The notes: generated from the sequence alone by a model not told the origin. DNA of 9,312 nt from Treponema sp. (GCA_031259515.1 JAIRLK010000076.1:1-9312), one strand, 5' to 3'; positions 1 to 6,369 are shown, counted from the stretch's first letter. A program made the numbers and translations.

Positions 1-660
1 TCGCACCGCCCCCGTTATGGCCCGCTTCATTATCCTTTTCCGTTCGTCCCGGGTTACATCCGCCGCTCTTTTACCGCCGTATAGCCCCCTTTCTATTTCC
101 CGTACCTTTGCTATGAATATAACATACCCCCTCAACGTTTCATTCTTCTCTACCAGCTCCCGGTTGTGGCCTTCGTTGATATTGTATACCCGTGCGGTCA
201 GTTCCAGGTCAGGCGGCATACCAGCAGGCAGCCCTAAAGAAGAAAGGTCCTCAAAGGCATCGGACAACCGGATCGTTTTCTCATCCGGAAAGGGATCAAC
301 GCCGTTATACAAGACGATGAATTCTGGTCGGGGAATCGAGAAGCCCTTTTTGCCATACCACCGTTTCTTTCCCGCCGTTATCTTTTCGTATATCCGGGCT
401 ATGTATGAAAGCAGTCTGAGGGGCATATTCGGGTTAATCGTGGACTGGTGTTCAAGTATCAGGACTAATTTCTCTCCCACCTCGAAAGAAATGTCGTTGA
501 TTCTCGTTTTAAACAGCGCATCCTCAAGGGTGTTAATGGTGATGGCCACCTCTGCCGGCAGGGTAACGCCCTCCACCGTTTCGTACAGCCTCCGAAGGGT
601 ATTTTCTTCCCCGAACAATAACGAAAAAACGCTGCTCTTATATTCCCTATTGGCCTTCAT
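1..660 (-). CDS. Rpn family recombination-promoting nuclease / putative transposase (PD-(D/E)XK), 3' end outside window
   Basis: The minus strand reads 220 codons without a stop from an ATG at 660-658 to the window edge, so the C-terminus is missing. A Shine-Dalgarno-like AGAGG (671-667) precedes the ATG. The protein begins MKANREYKSSVFSLLFGEEN. It carries the core typical of the transposase_31/Rpn nuclease group: an Asp in a NDISF segment (D56), then a hydrophobic strand ending LILEHQS (E70, Q72), matching the PD-(D/E)XK variant with E-x-Q. A helix rich in RLLSYIARIYEK and a strand EFIVLYNG follow, also typical. Rpn proteins of this superfamily are DNA endonucleases that raise RecA-independent recombination in E. 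coli; the 'transposase' label is historical. The exact cellular role is unknown here. The gene diverges from a second, different PDDEXK gene at 929. No IS ends are visible, so this looks like a stand-alone gene. Family assignment is fairly sure; the function is inferred. Confidence 0.85.
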   Translation of the reverse strand, partial: MKANREYKSSVFSLLFGEENTLRRLYETVEGVTLPAEVAITINTLEDALFKTRINDISFEVGEKLVLILEHQSTINPNMPLRLLSYIARIYEKITAGKKRWYGKKGFSIPRPEFIVLYNGVDPFPDEKTIRLSDAFEDLSSLGLPAGMPPDLELTARVYNINEGHNRELVEKNETLRGYVIFIAKVREIERGLYGGKRAADVTRDERKRIMKRAITGAVR

Positions 661-928
661 ATATACCTCTGCTGGTAAACATACCGCACATTGGGGGGAA
701 AGGGGAAGACACAGGAACACAGGTAAGGGGTAAGGCAGAGAAAAAATATGAGGACTGATTCAGGGGATGAAGCCGGTGAAAGGGGAGCTAACGTCCTGGA
801 TAGAAAGAGGCCGATTCAAGGGCTATGTTCCGCCCCCTCCCGCTAAGAAGATTCTATGCGTTTATCCTGCCGCTAGGCCCTTTCCCCCGAAACCAATTTG
901 AAGTAACTTTATTATAAAGGAGTATCCC
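661..928. other. Divergent intergenic spacer between two PDDEXK genes
   Basis: This 268-bp spacer separates the two divergently transcribed nuclease genes and must hold both of their promoters. I could not pick a convincing -35/-10 pair on either strand. It contains the Shine-Dalgarno of each flanking gene (AGAGG near 671 on the minus strand, AAAGGAG at 916-922 on the plus strand) and a weak CTCTGC/GCAGAG inverted repeat (667-672 and 735-740). A 32-codon plus-strand frame at 748-846 has no coding character or ribosome binding site. Nothing else is supported. Confidence 0.5.
916..922 (+). promoter_or_regulatory. Ribosome binding site of the PDDEXK_2 gene
   Basis: AAAGGAG lies six bases before ATG 929. 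It fixes this ATG as the start, since no competing start codon with a Shine-Dalgarno precedes it in frame. Confidence 0.75.
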
Positions 929-1834
929 ATGGGGTTAATACGGTTTGGCGAATCCGATGAGCTTATTGATATTTGCAGGGACAATGTATTTAAGGCGGTG
1001 TTTACCCGGAATACGCCGGAATCCCGCAAGGCCCTGTGCCGGCTCCTCTCGGCCATCATCGGACGGGAACTAACGGTCATCGCAATAACCGCCAATGAAC
1101 CACCCATAGACAACCTGCGGGACCGGCAAATCCGTTTCGATATAACCTGCAAGGGGAAAAACGAGGAACTGGCCAATGTGGAAATGTCCCTGAACCCGGA
1201 TGCCTATGAGCCGGTGCGCCTGGAGTTTCACGCGGGGAAGCTGTTTACGGGGCAGGAGATTCGGGGGAGGGAGAAGACCTACGATGACCTGAAAGAGGCG
1301 TACCAGATAGCGATATTGGCGAGGGGGCGCTTTTTTGCGGACGATGAGTTTTTGCATGGTTTTGAGTATTACGACCCGGAGCGGAAGATAGCTCTGGGAG
1401 GGAGGAGCCGGATCATCACCCTGGAGTTATCGAAGCTGGATAAGGTAGTGGAGAAACCTGTGGGGTCAATGACGATGGCGGAACGGTGGGGGATATTTTT
1501 CCGGTATATAACGGACAAAAGCAAACGGGAAAAGATCAATGAGCTCGTGGAGGAGGAGGAAGGGATAGCGATGGCAGGAGAAGTATTACAGCGGATAAGC
1601 AAGGATGAGGTAGAACGGGCGTGGCTGGCGAGCGAGTACAAGTATGCGGTAGATACCCAAAGCAAAGTTGTACAGGCCAGACGGGAAGGCAGGCAAGAAG
1701 GAAGACAGGAAGAGCACATGCGGGCATACCAGGAAAAGCTGGAGGGAGCCCGGAAACTGAAACAGATGGGAGTTCCGGCTGATACTATTGCCATGAGTCT
1801 TGGGCTTTTGCCTGACGAAGTAGCGAAACTTTAA
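929..1834 (+). CDS. Rpn family / PDDEXK_2 nuclease family protein (putative transposase, TIGR01784-like)
   Basis: This 301-aa protein starts at ATG 929, with AAAGGAG six bases upstream. It has the layout of the PDDEXK_2 'Rpn family recombination-promoting nuclease' proteins. An N-terminal DNVFKAVF helix (18-25) is followed by LLSAIIG and an acidic strand RFDIT (D71). The NVEMS strand (83-87) supplies the catalytic Glu (E85). Then comes a long helical part containing the segment FFRYITDKSKREKINELVEE (190-209). The C-terminus has basic GRQEGRQE repeats (254-261), and its last 25 residues (KLKQMGVPADTIAMSLGLLPDEV) form a helix-turn-helix-like tail usual for this family. Most relatives have E-x-Q at the third motif; here it is E-M-S. 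Relatives are nucleases promoting recombination or degrading DNA; the target is unknown. Length matches the family's roughly 300 aa. It belongs to a different subgroup from the divergent neighbour at 1-660. Confidence 0.88.
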   Translation: MGLIRFGESDELIDICRDNVFKAVFTRNTPESRKALCRLLSAIIGRELTVIAITANEPPIDNLRDRQIRFDITCKGKNEELANVEMSLNPDAYEPVRLEFHAGKLFTGQEIRGREKTYDDLKEAYQIAILARGRFFADDEFLHGFEYYDPERKIALGGRSRIITLELSKLDKVVEKPVGSMTMAERWGIFFRYITDKSKREKINELVEEEEGIAMAGEVLQRISKDEVERAWLASEYKYAVDTQSKVVQARREGRQEGRQEEHMRAYQEKLEGARKLKQMGVPADTIAMSLGLLPDEVAKL

Positions 1835-1887
1835 GCCGAGCCGGGAACCTGCGGGACTTTGCGGCTGTTCCCTGCGGACCGGCCTCA

Positions 1888-1916
1888 TTGACAGATACGA
1901 TGGTGATGAATAAGAT
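1888..1916 (+). promoter_or_regulatory. Sigma70-type promoter upstream of the beta-barrel gene
   Basis: A perfect -35 TTGACA (1888-1893) is followed after exactly 17 bp by TAAGAT (1911-1916), which matches 4 of 6 consensus -10 positions. Transcription would start near 1923 and give a leader of about 236 nt before ATG 2159. A weaker second candidate, TTGCGG-17-TTATCT (2062-2090), lies closer to the gene. Confidence 0.6.
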
Positions 1917-2007
1917 ATATAAGGCTCCGGCCCGGCAGAAAGAAGGGGTGGTATAAAGAAGCGGTGTTTGAGGATTTTCTGAAACGCCGCAAAACCCTGA
2001 CGCCTGT

Positions 2008-2053
2008 TGCAAAGAAAAATTTTCGATTATTTCGCGGACGGCCTTTCTTTGCA
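2008..2053. repeat. 10-bp perfect inverted repeat in the leader of the beta-barrel gene
   Basis: TGCAAAGAAA (2008-2017) and TTTCTTTGCA (2044-2053) are perfect inverted repeats separated by 26 bases. In the predicted leader RNA they would form a stem with a large loop that includes the AT-rich segment 2018-2034. Its role is unknown; it could be an RNA stability element or an operator. Confidence 0.45.
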
Positions 2054-2158
2054 TGATGGAATTGCGGGGAGACGGCCTCCGCCGTTATCTCCAGGGGTTC
2101 CATCAAACAAAAAATATGCCTTCGGGTGAAATTATTAAATTTTTGGAGGTTTGTTGTT

Positions 2159-2728
2159 ATGAAAAAGTTGGTTTTGGCGCTTGCGGTTCTTGCGGTCGTA
2201 AGCGGAGCTGTATCCGCTGTCGATCTGTTGCAGTATCCCCCGCCGCTCGCGGGAGGGGGCAACATCATGGTCGATGTTGGCATCGGGCTTTCACACTCGT
2301 ATGGAGCCTCGAATACCAAAATACGGGTTCCGCCTCTTTACGCCGTGGTGGAATACGCCCTTCCCGTTAAAGTCCCCATTTCCGTCGGCGGGATATTCGC
2401 TTTTTCCCAATACCGGTGGGATGGGTATATCACCTATGGGGACTATAGTTGGACGTATACCTATGTGATGATCGCGGCCCGGGCTAACTGGCATTGGGCC
2501 TTTGATGTAAAGTGGCTTGACTTCTATACCGGGCTCTCTCTCGGGTGGAATATCGGTAATTCGGAGTATGACGGTCCTTCTGGGTATAAACCATCCTCCT
2601 CCCCGGTCAGTGGTTTCACGGGAGGTCCCCAGGTGGGCGCTCACTTCTACTTTACGAAGACCGTAGGCGCGGTGGCTGAATTTGGCTACCCGATCTTTGC
2701 CAAAGTGGGGCTGGCCCTCAAGTTCTAA
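2159..2728 (+). CDS. Small outer-membrane beta-barrel-like secreted protein
   Basis: The start chosen is ATG 2159, preceded by TTGGAGG (2143-2149). A GTG at 2126 is in frame, but starting there would place extra residues before the signal peptide and destroy it. The 189-aa product begins MKKLVLALAVLAVVSGAVSA, a classic signal peptide with cleavage after AVSA (residue 20). The mature part is rich in Gly and aromatic residues, with alternating hydrophobic strands such as VDVGIGLSHSYG, VGGIFAFSQYRW, TYVMIAARANWHW, FYTGLSLGWNIG and VGAHFYFTKTVGAVAEFGY. It ends in LALKF, a terminal Phe as expected for a BamA-recognised outer-membrane strand. About eight strands fit this length. Similar small proteins occur in treponemes as hypothetical outer-membrane proteins. 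Possible roles include a porin-like, structural or adhesion protein; I cannot tell which. It is monocistronic, with its own promoter and terminator. Confidence 0.85.
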   Translation: MKKLVLALAVLAVVSGAVSAVDLLQYPPPLAGGGNIMVDVGIGLSHSYGASNTKIRVPPLYAVVEYALPVKVPISVGGIFAFSQYRWDGYITYGDYSWTYTYVMIAARANWHWAFDVKWLDFYTGLSLGWNIGNSEYDGPSGYKPSSSPVSGFTGGPQVGAHFYFTKTVGAVAEFGYPIFAKVGLALKF

Positions 2729-2751
2729 AGGTATCCCGCTCCAAGGTTCCT

Positions 2752-2783
2752 AAAAGCCGGTCTATACGCATGACCGGCTTTTT
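2752..2783 (+). terminator. Intrinsic terminator of the beta-barrel gene
   Basis: AAAAGCCGGTC (2752-2762) pairs with GACCGGCTTTT (2772-2782) across the 9-base loop TATACGCAT, and the T run continues to 2783. The perfect GC-rich core and flanking A/T runs make a canonical rho-independent terminator. The structure is symmetric enough to work on both strands, but no minus-strand gene ends here. Confidence 0.93.
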
Positions 2784-2840
2784 CATCTTTGTCCAAAGCC
2801 GCTTTCGTAAAATCGTCTGGTCTTTTTTTTTAATATCCTG

Positions 2841-2846
2841 TACAAT
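2841..2846 (+). promoter_or_regulatory. -10-like TACAAT directly before nfeD; possible leaderless start
   Basis: TACAAT (2841-2846) matches 5 of 6 of the -10 consensus. It sits so that transcription would start at about 2853, the A of the nfeD ATG. No Shine-Dalgarno lies before that ATG, which would fit a leaderless mRNA. The -35 region (TGGTCT, 2818-2823) is poor, so this is tentative. Confidence 0.4.
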
Positions 2847-2852
2847 AAAATT

Positions 2853-4388
2853 ATGAAACCCACGTTATGTTCGGGAGTCCTGCCGGCGGTTTTTCTCCTG
2901 TTTTGTTTGACGGCCGCCGGAAGCGCCGTTGGCCAGGAGGCGGAAGCAGGTCCGCAAAACGGGGCGGGTTCCGCCTGGATCATCCCTATACGGGGGGATA
3001 TAGACCCCTCCATGTCCGTCTTTGTCCGCCGGGAAACCCGGAAAGCCCTGAATCAGGGGGCGTCCTTCATCGTTTTTGAAATAGATACCTTTGGGGGCCG
3101 GGTGGATTCGGCCTTACAGATCACTTCTTTTATTACGTCCATCAAAGGCGCGCAAACCGTTGCATGGGTCCACGCCGGGGATGAATCCATGGGGGTAAGC
3201 TGGTCGGCGGGGGCCCTTATCGCCTTTGCCTGCACCGGCATCTATATGGCCTCAGGCGCCTCTATGGGAGCCGCCGCGCCGGTTATTATGGAAGCAAACG
3301 GCAGCGCTCAAGGGGCGGGAGAAAAAACAGTGTCGGCAATCCGCTCTCATATCGCGGCCCTGGCGGAGAGGAACGGCCATCCCGTAAGCATCGCCGTGGC
3401 TATGGTGGATTACGATGTGGAACTGTGGGAAGCCTCGGTAGACGGAGAAACCAGGGCGCTTACCCTGGCGGAACTTGAGCGGATGGAAAAGGATGAAACC
3501 CTGGCGGTCGAGCGGATCGGGGAAATCTCTCCTAAAGGGAAGCTGCTCTCCCTCACCGGCGGGGAAGCCTTCCGTTACGGCCTGGTTAAAGCCCTGGCCG
3601 ATGACCGGGCGGACCTTCTTGCCGCCCTGGGGGTTGCGGGGGAAATCGGCACAAGCGAGCCCAGCGCCGCTGATGGGATCATTTCGTTTCTTACTTCCGG
3701 CGCGGTGCAGACCATACTCATCGTGCTGGGAATCGTAATGATCTTTCTGGAAATCAACACTCCCGGCTTCGGTATTCCGGGAGTTACGGCAATCATCGCC
3801 TTTGCCGTGGTCTTTGGCTCCGGCATACTTCTTGGAAAAGCCGGTTCCGCCGAGATCATCCTCTTCCTGTTGGGAGCGGGCCTTTTGGCGGTGGAAATCT
3901 TCATCCTGCCGGGTTTTGGGTTTATGGGAATTGCGGGGCTTATCCTCATCGGGCTTTCTCTGGTCTTGTCCATGCAGGACTTTGTGATCCCCCGGTTTGA
4001 GTGGGAGTGGACCCTGTTGGGGAGGAATACGGTGGTAGTGGCGATAGGGCTGCTGGCGTCGGTCGCGGGGATTGCGGCCATCGCCCTCCTGGGACCGAAG
4101 ATCAAGATTTTTGACCGCCTGACATTGAAGACGAGCATCACCGGGACTGCGGGCGGCCCAGCGGACACGGATGAATCGGCGGCGGCCGGCGAGCCGCCGG
4201 GTCTTCAAGATTACGGGAGTCTTGTTGGTAAGATCGGCGTGGCGGTTACCACCCTGCGTCCTTCCGGACGGGTCGAGATAGACGACGAAGTCTACTCTGT
4301 GGAAGCAGACGGTTCCTTTGTCGAACCGGGGAGGGGCGTCCGGGTTACCCGCGTCCGGGGCAGCGTCATAACCGTTCGGCTTGTGTAG
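2853..4388 (+). CDS. nfeD: NfeD family membrane serine protease (full-length, ClpP-like domain plus membrane and OB domains)
   Basis: The 511-aa protein has the long NfeD architecture. A signal peptide (about 1-27) leads into a ClpP-class protease domain (about 40-265): IIPIRGDID (43-51), FEIDTFGGRVD (75-85), WSAGALIAFACTGIYMASGA (117-136) with probable nucleophile Ser118, and GEKTVSAIR, where Lys158 is the likely general base by analogy with the Ser-Lys dyad of Pyrococcus 1510-N. The AMVDYDVEL motif (183-191) is typical. About five hydrophobic helices follow (roughly 283-413), containing two PGFG turns (304-307, 353-356). A short polar linker leads to a soluble C-terminal OB-fold domain (about 455-511, LVGKIGVAVTTLRPSGRVEI). 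NfeD proteins work with SPFH/flotillin partners in membrane-domain organisation and membrane protein quality control, and the next gene is exactly such a partner. There is no Shine-Dalgarno before ATG 2853, but the signal peptide supports this start. Confidence 0.95.
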   Translation: MKPTLCSGVLPAVFLLFCLTAAGSAVGQEAEAGPQNGAGSAWIIPIRGDIDPSMSVFVRRETRKALNQGASFIVFEIDTFGGRVDSALQITSFITSIKGAQTVAWVHAGDESMGVSWSAGALIAFACTGIYMASGASMGAAAPVIMEANGSAQGAGEKTVSAIRSHIAALAERNGHPVSIAVAMVDYDVELWEASVDGETRALTLAELERMEKDETLAVERIGEISPKGKLLSLTGGEAFRYGLVKALADDRADLLAALGVAGEIGTSEPSAADGIISFLTSGAVQTILIVLGIVMIFLEINTPGFGIPGVTAIIAFAVVFGSGILLGKAGSAEIILFLLGAGLLAVEIFILPGFGFMGIAGLILIGLSLVLSMQDFVIPRFEWEWTLLGRNTVVVAIGLLASVAGIAAIALLGPKIKIFDRLTLKTSITGTAGGPADTDESAAAGEPPGLQDYGSLVGKIGVAVTTLRPSGRVEIDDEVYSVEADGSFVEPGRGVRVTRVRGSVITVRLV

Positions 4389-4486
4389 CCGGGGGGTTCG
4401 GGGCCTTGGGCCTCTGGGGACAAGTCCTCTTAACGGGGGCGTTGCGGGGCAGCGGCGGTTGTTTTTTATAGATTATTTCATTCGAT

Positions 4487-4492
4487 AAGGAG
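4487..4492 (+). promoter_or_regulatory. Ribosome binding site deciding the floA start
   Basis: AAGGAG lies nine bases before ATG 4502. This favours 4502 over the in-frame TTG at 4496, which would be only three bases away, and over the second ATG at 4508. Confidence 0.75.
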
Positions 4493-4501
4493 AAATTGGT
4501 A

Positions 4502-5494
4502 ATGGGAATGTTCGTTGTATTGATTCTGGCAGGACTTATCGTTCTGGGCTTTTTGCTTTTGTTCTTCCGGTTTTTTGGGCTCTGGTTCCGGGCGCTCCTT
4601 TCCGGCGCGTCGGTCGGGATGGGGAAGCTCATCGGCATGTGGCTTCGGCATGTGAACCCCGGCGTCATTGTGGATTCCCGCATCATGCTTTCCAAGGCCG
4701 GAATTGAAGTTGAGTCGGATATGCTGGAAACCCATTTCCTGGCCCGGGGCGATGTGATGAAGGTGAGCCGCGCTCTGGTTGCGGCGAACAAGGCAAACAT
4801 TCCCCTGCCCTTCCGTCGGGCTGCCGCCATAGACCTGGCGGGAAGGGATGTGCTTGAGGCAGTTAGAACCAGCGTTAATCCCAAGGTTATAGACTGCCCG
4901 GATAGTTCCAAGGGCAAGACCACCATAGACGCGGTAGCCAAAGACGGAATCCAACTCCAGGTGAAGGCCCGGGTAACCGTGCGGGCCAACATTGAACGTC
5001 TGGTCGGCGGAGCCACAGAGGAGACCATCATTGCGCGGGTAGGAGAAGGCATCGTTACCACCATAGGTTCGTCGGAGTCCTACAAGGCGGTGTTGGAAAA
5101 TCCGGATACCATATCCAAGCGGGTTTTGGCAAAAGGCTTGGACGCGGGGACCGCCTTTGAAATCCTTTCTATTGATATTGCCGACATTGATGTGGGAGCC
5201 AATGTGGGGGCTAAACTCCAGGCGGATCAGGCCGAGGCGGACAAACGGCGGTTCCAGGCGGAGGCGGAAAAGCGCCGGGCGGCGGCCCAGGCCCAGGAAC
5301 AGGAAATGCTGGCCCGGGTCCAGGAAAACCGCGCAAAGGTAGTCCTGGCCGAAGCGGAAATCCCCCGTGCCATTGCCGAAGCCTTCAGAAACGGCCATTT
5401 AGGGATAATGGATTATTACCGCCTTAAAAACATCCAGGCCGATACGGACATGCGTTCCTCTATAGGCGGATCTGTCCCTCGGGATGCCCCGTGA
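4502..5494 (+). CDS. floA: Flotillin-like protein FloA (SPFH-type membrane scaffold)
   Basis: The 330-aa protein matches FloA (YqfA family) in length and order of parts. An N-terminal hydrophobic hairpin anchor (about 3-30, FVVLILAGLIVLGFLLLFFR) is followed by the SPFH-like domain (about 50-235), with VNPGVIVDSRIMLSKAGI (51-68), LETHFLARGDV (75-85), IPLPFRRAAAIDLAGRDVLE (100-119) and DGIQLQVKARVTVRANIERL (148-167). An Ala/Glu/Arg-rich coiled-coil region (about 238-292, QADQAEADKRRFQAEAEKRR) precedes the tail. FloA forms oligomeric foci on the cytoplasmic membrane that mark functional membrane microdomains and interact with NfeD. In Bacillus the NfeD-like and FloA genes are likewise adjacent. 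The 113-bp gap after nfeD shows no clear terminator and only a weak TTGCGG-17-TTTATA promoter candidate (4442-4470), so cotranscription is likely. The last codon overlaps the next gene. Confidence 0.96.
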   Translation: MGMFVVLILAGLIVLGFLLLFFRFFGLWFRALLSGASVGMGKLIGMWLRHVNPGVIVDSRIMLSKAGIEVESDMLETHFLARGDVMKVSRALVAANKANIPLPFRRAAAIDLAGRDVLEAVRTSVNPKVIDCPDSSKGKTTIDAVAKDGIQLQVKARVTVRANIERLVGGATEETIIARVGEGIVTTIGSSESYKAVLENPDTISKRVLAKGLDAGTAFEILSIDIADIDVGANVGAKLQADQAEADKRRFQAEAEKRRAAAQAQEQEMLARVQENRAKVVLAEAEIPRAIAEAFRNGHLGIMDYYRLKNIQADTDMRSSIGGSVPRDAP

Positions 5495-5931
5495 CAAACT
5501 TCCTGGAATCAAGCCTTTCCCTGATTGTCCTTGCCATCATCGTCGGTGTTAGACTGATCCTGTTTCTGCGGAAGCGGGCGGAAAGCCGGGCCCGGAACTC
5601 TCCGCCGCCCCTTGGCGGTGTTGAGGCCATAGAGGCCGAAGGCGCGGTTTTCGCTCTGGACGATGAAGATGCGGATTTTTCCGCCTGGGATCTGTCTGCG
5701 GAATCAGAGGAACCGGTCCCGCCGCCGGAGATCCCCAAAGCTGTCCCCTCGCCGGCCCCCATGTTTGACGCCTGGCCGCAGCCCTATGCGGAGGAACCCG
5801 CCGCCCCTGTTGCGGTCGAAACCAGTCCGGCCAGGACGGGCGGCGCTTTCTGGAGGAAACTCAGGGACCTCCCGCCCTTGACGCAGGGGGTTATTCTGTC
5901 GGAAATTTTAGGCCCCCCAAAAAGTCTTTAG
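5491..5931 (+). CDS. Membrane-anchored acidic proline-rich protein, third gene of the nfeD-floA cluster
   Basis: The start is a GTG at 5491 whose last two bases begin the floA stop codon (GTGA overlap), which implies translational coupling. The 146-aa product has one N-terminal membrane helix (about 8-26, SLSLIVLAIIVGVRLILFL) and a basic stop-transfer stretch RKRAESRAR. A low-complexity acidic, Ala/Pro-rich middle follows (about 37-117: ALDDEDADFSAWD, PVPPPEIPKAVPSPAP). It ends with a compact tail FWRKLRDLPPLTQGVILSEI (120-139) followed by LGPPKSL. This gene order, an anchor plus disordered linker plus short C-terminal segment behind floA, suggests a tethered partner of the flotillin scaffold, with the tail as the likely binding or targeting element. 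I recognise no named domain. The function is inferred from context only. Confidence 0.82.
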   Translation: MTNFLESSLSLIVLAIIVGVRLILFLRKRAESRARNSPPPLGGVEAIEAEGAVFALDDEDADFSAWDLSAESEEPVPPPEIPKAVPSPAPMFDAWPQPYAEEPAAPVAVETSPARTGGAFWRKLRDLPPLTQGVILSEILGPPKSL

Positions 5932-5937
5932 GGGCTT
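5910..5937 (+). terminator. Possible weak terminator overlapping the end of the third gene
   Basis: AGGCCCC (5910-5916) can pair with GGGGCTT (5931-5937), with one G-U pair, across a 14-base loop that includes the stop codon TAG (5929-5931). It is followed by CTCTTT, an imperfect T-rich tail. It is the only hairpin at the end of the nfeD-floA cluster, but it is weak. Confidence 0.4.
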
Positions 5938-5940
5938 CTC

Positions 5941-5968
5941 TTTACATGATCCCCTCCGGTCATTTTAT
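5941..5968 (+). promoter_or_regulatory. Candidate promoter before the small gene remnant
   Basis: TTTACA (5941-5946, 5 of 6 matches) and TTTTAT (5963-5968, 4 of 6) are 16 bp apart, about 30 bp before the ATG at 5998. Its placement is right for the remnant gene, but the match is only moderate. Confidence 0.3.
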
Positions 5969-5997
5969 CGTACGCTTAGGAACTGCTCATAAATAAC

Positions 5998-6253
5998 ATG
6001 CACAGCAACGGAACATCTTGCCGGGTATATACAAGAACATATTGAGAAGGATGCAACCGGCTCTTTGCGGAAGATGGGATATATAGCCGCTTTCTTTTTG
6101 GGGGAATACGATGACGCTCCCATGCCCCTGGAAGCCGAAGACTGGCAGAAAATCCGGGAAACTATAGAAGACGCTTCAAAAGAAATTGACATTACCGTTT
6201 TGACCAGCCTTATGGATGGGATCTTATCCCGCCGGCTGTTAAAACGGCGCTGA
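5998..6253 (+). pseudogene. Small hypothetical protein gene, apparently frameshifted right after the start codon
   Basis: A coding-like frame runs from about 5993 to the TGA at 6251-6253 and encodes ...ATEHLAGYIQEHIEKD, then GSLRKMGYIAAFFLGEYDD, MPLEAEDWQKIRETIEDASK and a basic end SRRLLKRR. No ATG, GTG or TTG occurs in this frame before TTG 6065, which lies inside the predicted helix region. An ATG sits at 5998-6000 one frame off. Deleting the single C at 6001 would join it to the frame and give MTATEHLAGYIQEHIEKD..., an 84-aa protein. The simplest reading is a one-base insertion that inactivated the gene. A shorter product from TTG 6065 (62 aa) or ATG 6074 is possible. The segment reads as a small acidic, helical cytosolic protein. 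I know no function for it. Confidence 0.55.
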
Positions 6254-6343
6254 AAGTCAAAAACAGGATGAAAAAAACATTGTAATGATGCGATTTCTTC
6301 TCAAGCGCCTGCTAGTCCAATGTGTATCTCTTCAACCGCAAAA

Positions 6344-6369
6344 ACCGGTACGACGGCCGTTTTCCCGGT
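6344..6369 (-). terminator. Possible intrinsic terminator of the RRM gene
   Basis: On the minus strand ACCGG (6369-6365) pairs with CCGGT (6348-6344) and runs into TTTTTG. The stem is only 5 bp with a 16-base loop, but its position, about 20 bp after the stop codon, is right. A second CGGTTTTTG copy lies just before it (6378-6370 on the minus strand). Confidence 0.4.

Larger units (their letters stand above)
1835..2158. other. 324-bp gene-free interval: promoter and long leader of the beta-barrel gene
   Basis: No convincing gene lies here. The interval starts with a GGGAAC/GTTCCC inverted repeat (1843-1848 and 1867-1872) that lacks a T tract, so it is a poor intrinsic terminator. It then holds a strong promoter (1888-1916), a 10-bp inverted repeat (2008-2017 / 2044-2053), an 8-bp direct repeat GACGGCCT (2037-2044 and 2071-2078), and the Shine-Dalgarno of the next gene. 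A 48-codon open frame (1910-2056) without a start codon could be a decayed gene fragment but is not supported. Confidence 0.5.

Noticed and set aside
17..733. Plus-strand 238-codon open frame
   Set aside because: It is the antisense shadow of the minus-strand Rpn gene, which has a recognisable family core and a ribosome binding site. The plus-strand product is Ser/Arg-rich with no known motif.
748..846. 32-codon plus-strand frame in the divergent spacer
   Set aside because: It has no Shine-Dalgarno, no hydrophobic or structured pattern and no recognisable family.
1..1834. A transposon or insertion sequence, suggested by the 'putative transposase' family name
   Set aside because: Rpn/PDDEXK proteins are nucleases named as transposases for historical reasons. 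I saw no terminal inverted repeats or target-site duplications around either gene.
1843..1872. GGGAAC/GTTCCC hairpin after the PDDEXK_2 gene as a terminator
   Set aside because: The loop is 18 bases and no T tract follows, so it does not meet the criteria for an intrinsic terminator.
1910..2056. 48-codon plus-strand frame rich in Lys/Arg/Phe as a gene fragment
   Set aside because: It has no start codon and no recognised homology, and it overlaps the predicted leader. The openness alone could be chance.
3252..4208. 318-codon minus-strand frame opposite nfeD
   Set aside because: It is an antisense shadow of nfeD. The product is a charged, His/Gln/Arg-rich string with no domain, while nfeD has complete conserved motifs.
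4478..5398. 306-codon minus-strand frame opposite floA
   Set aside because: It is an antisense shadow of floA, which is a full-length match to its family.
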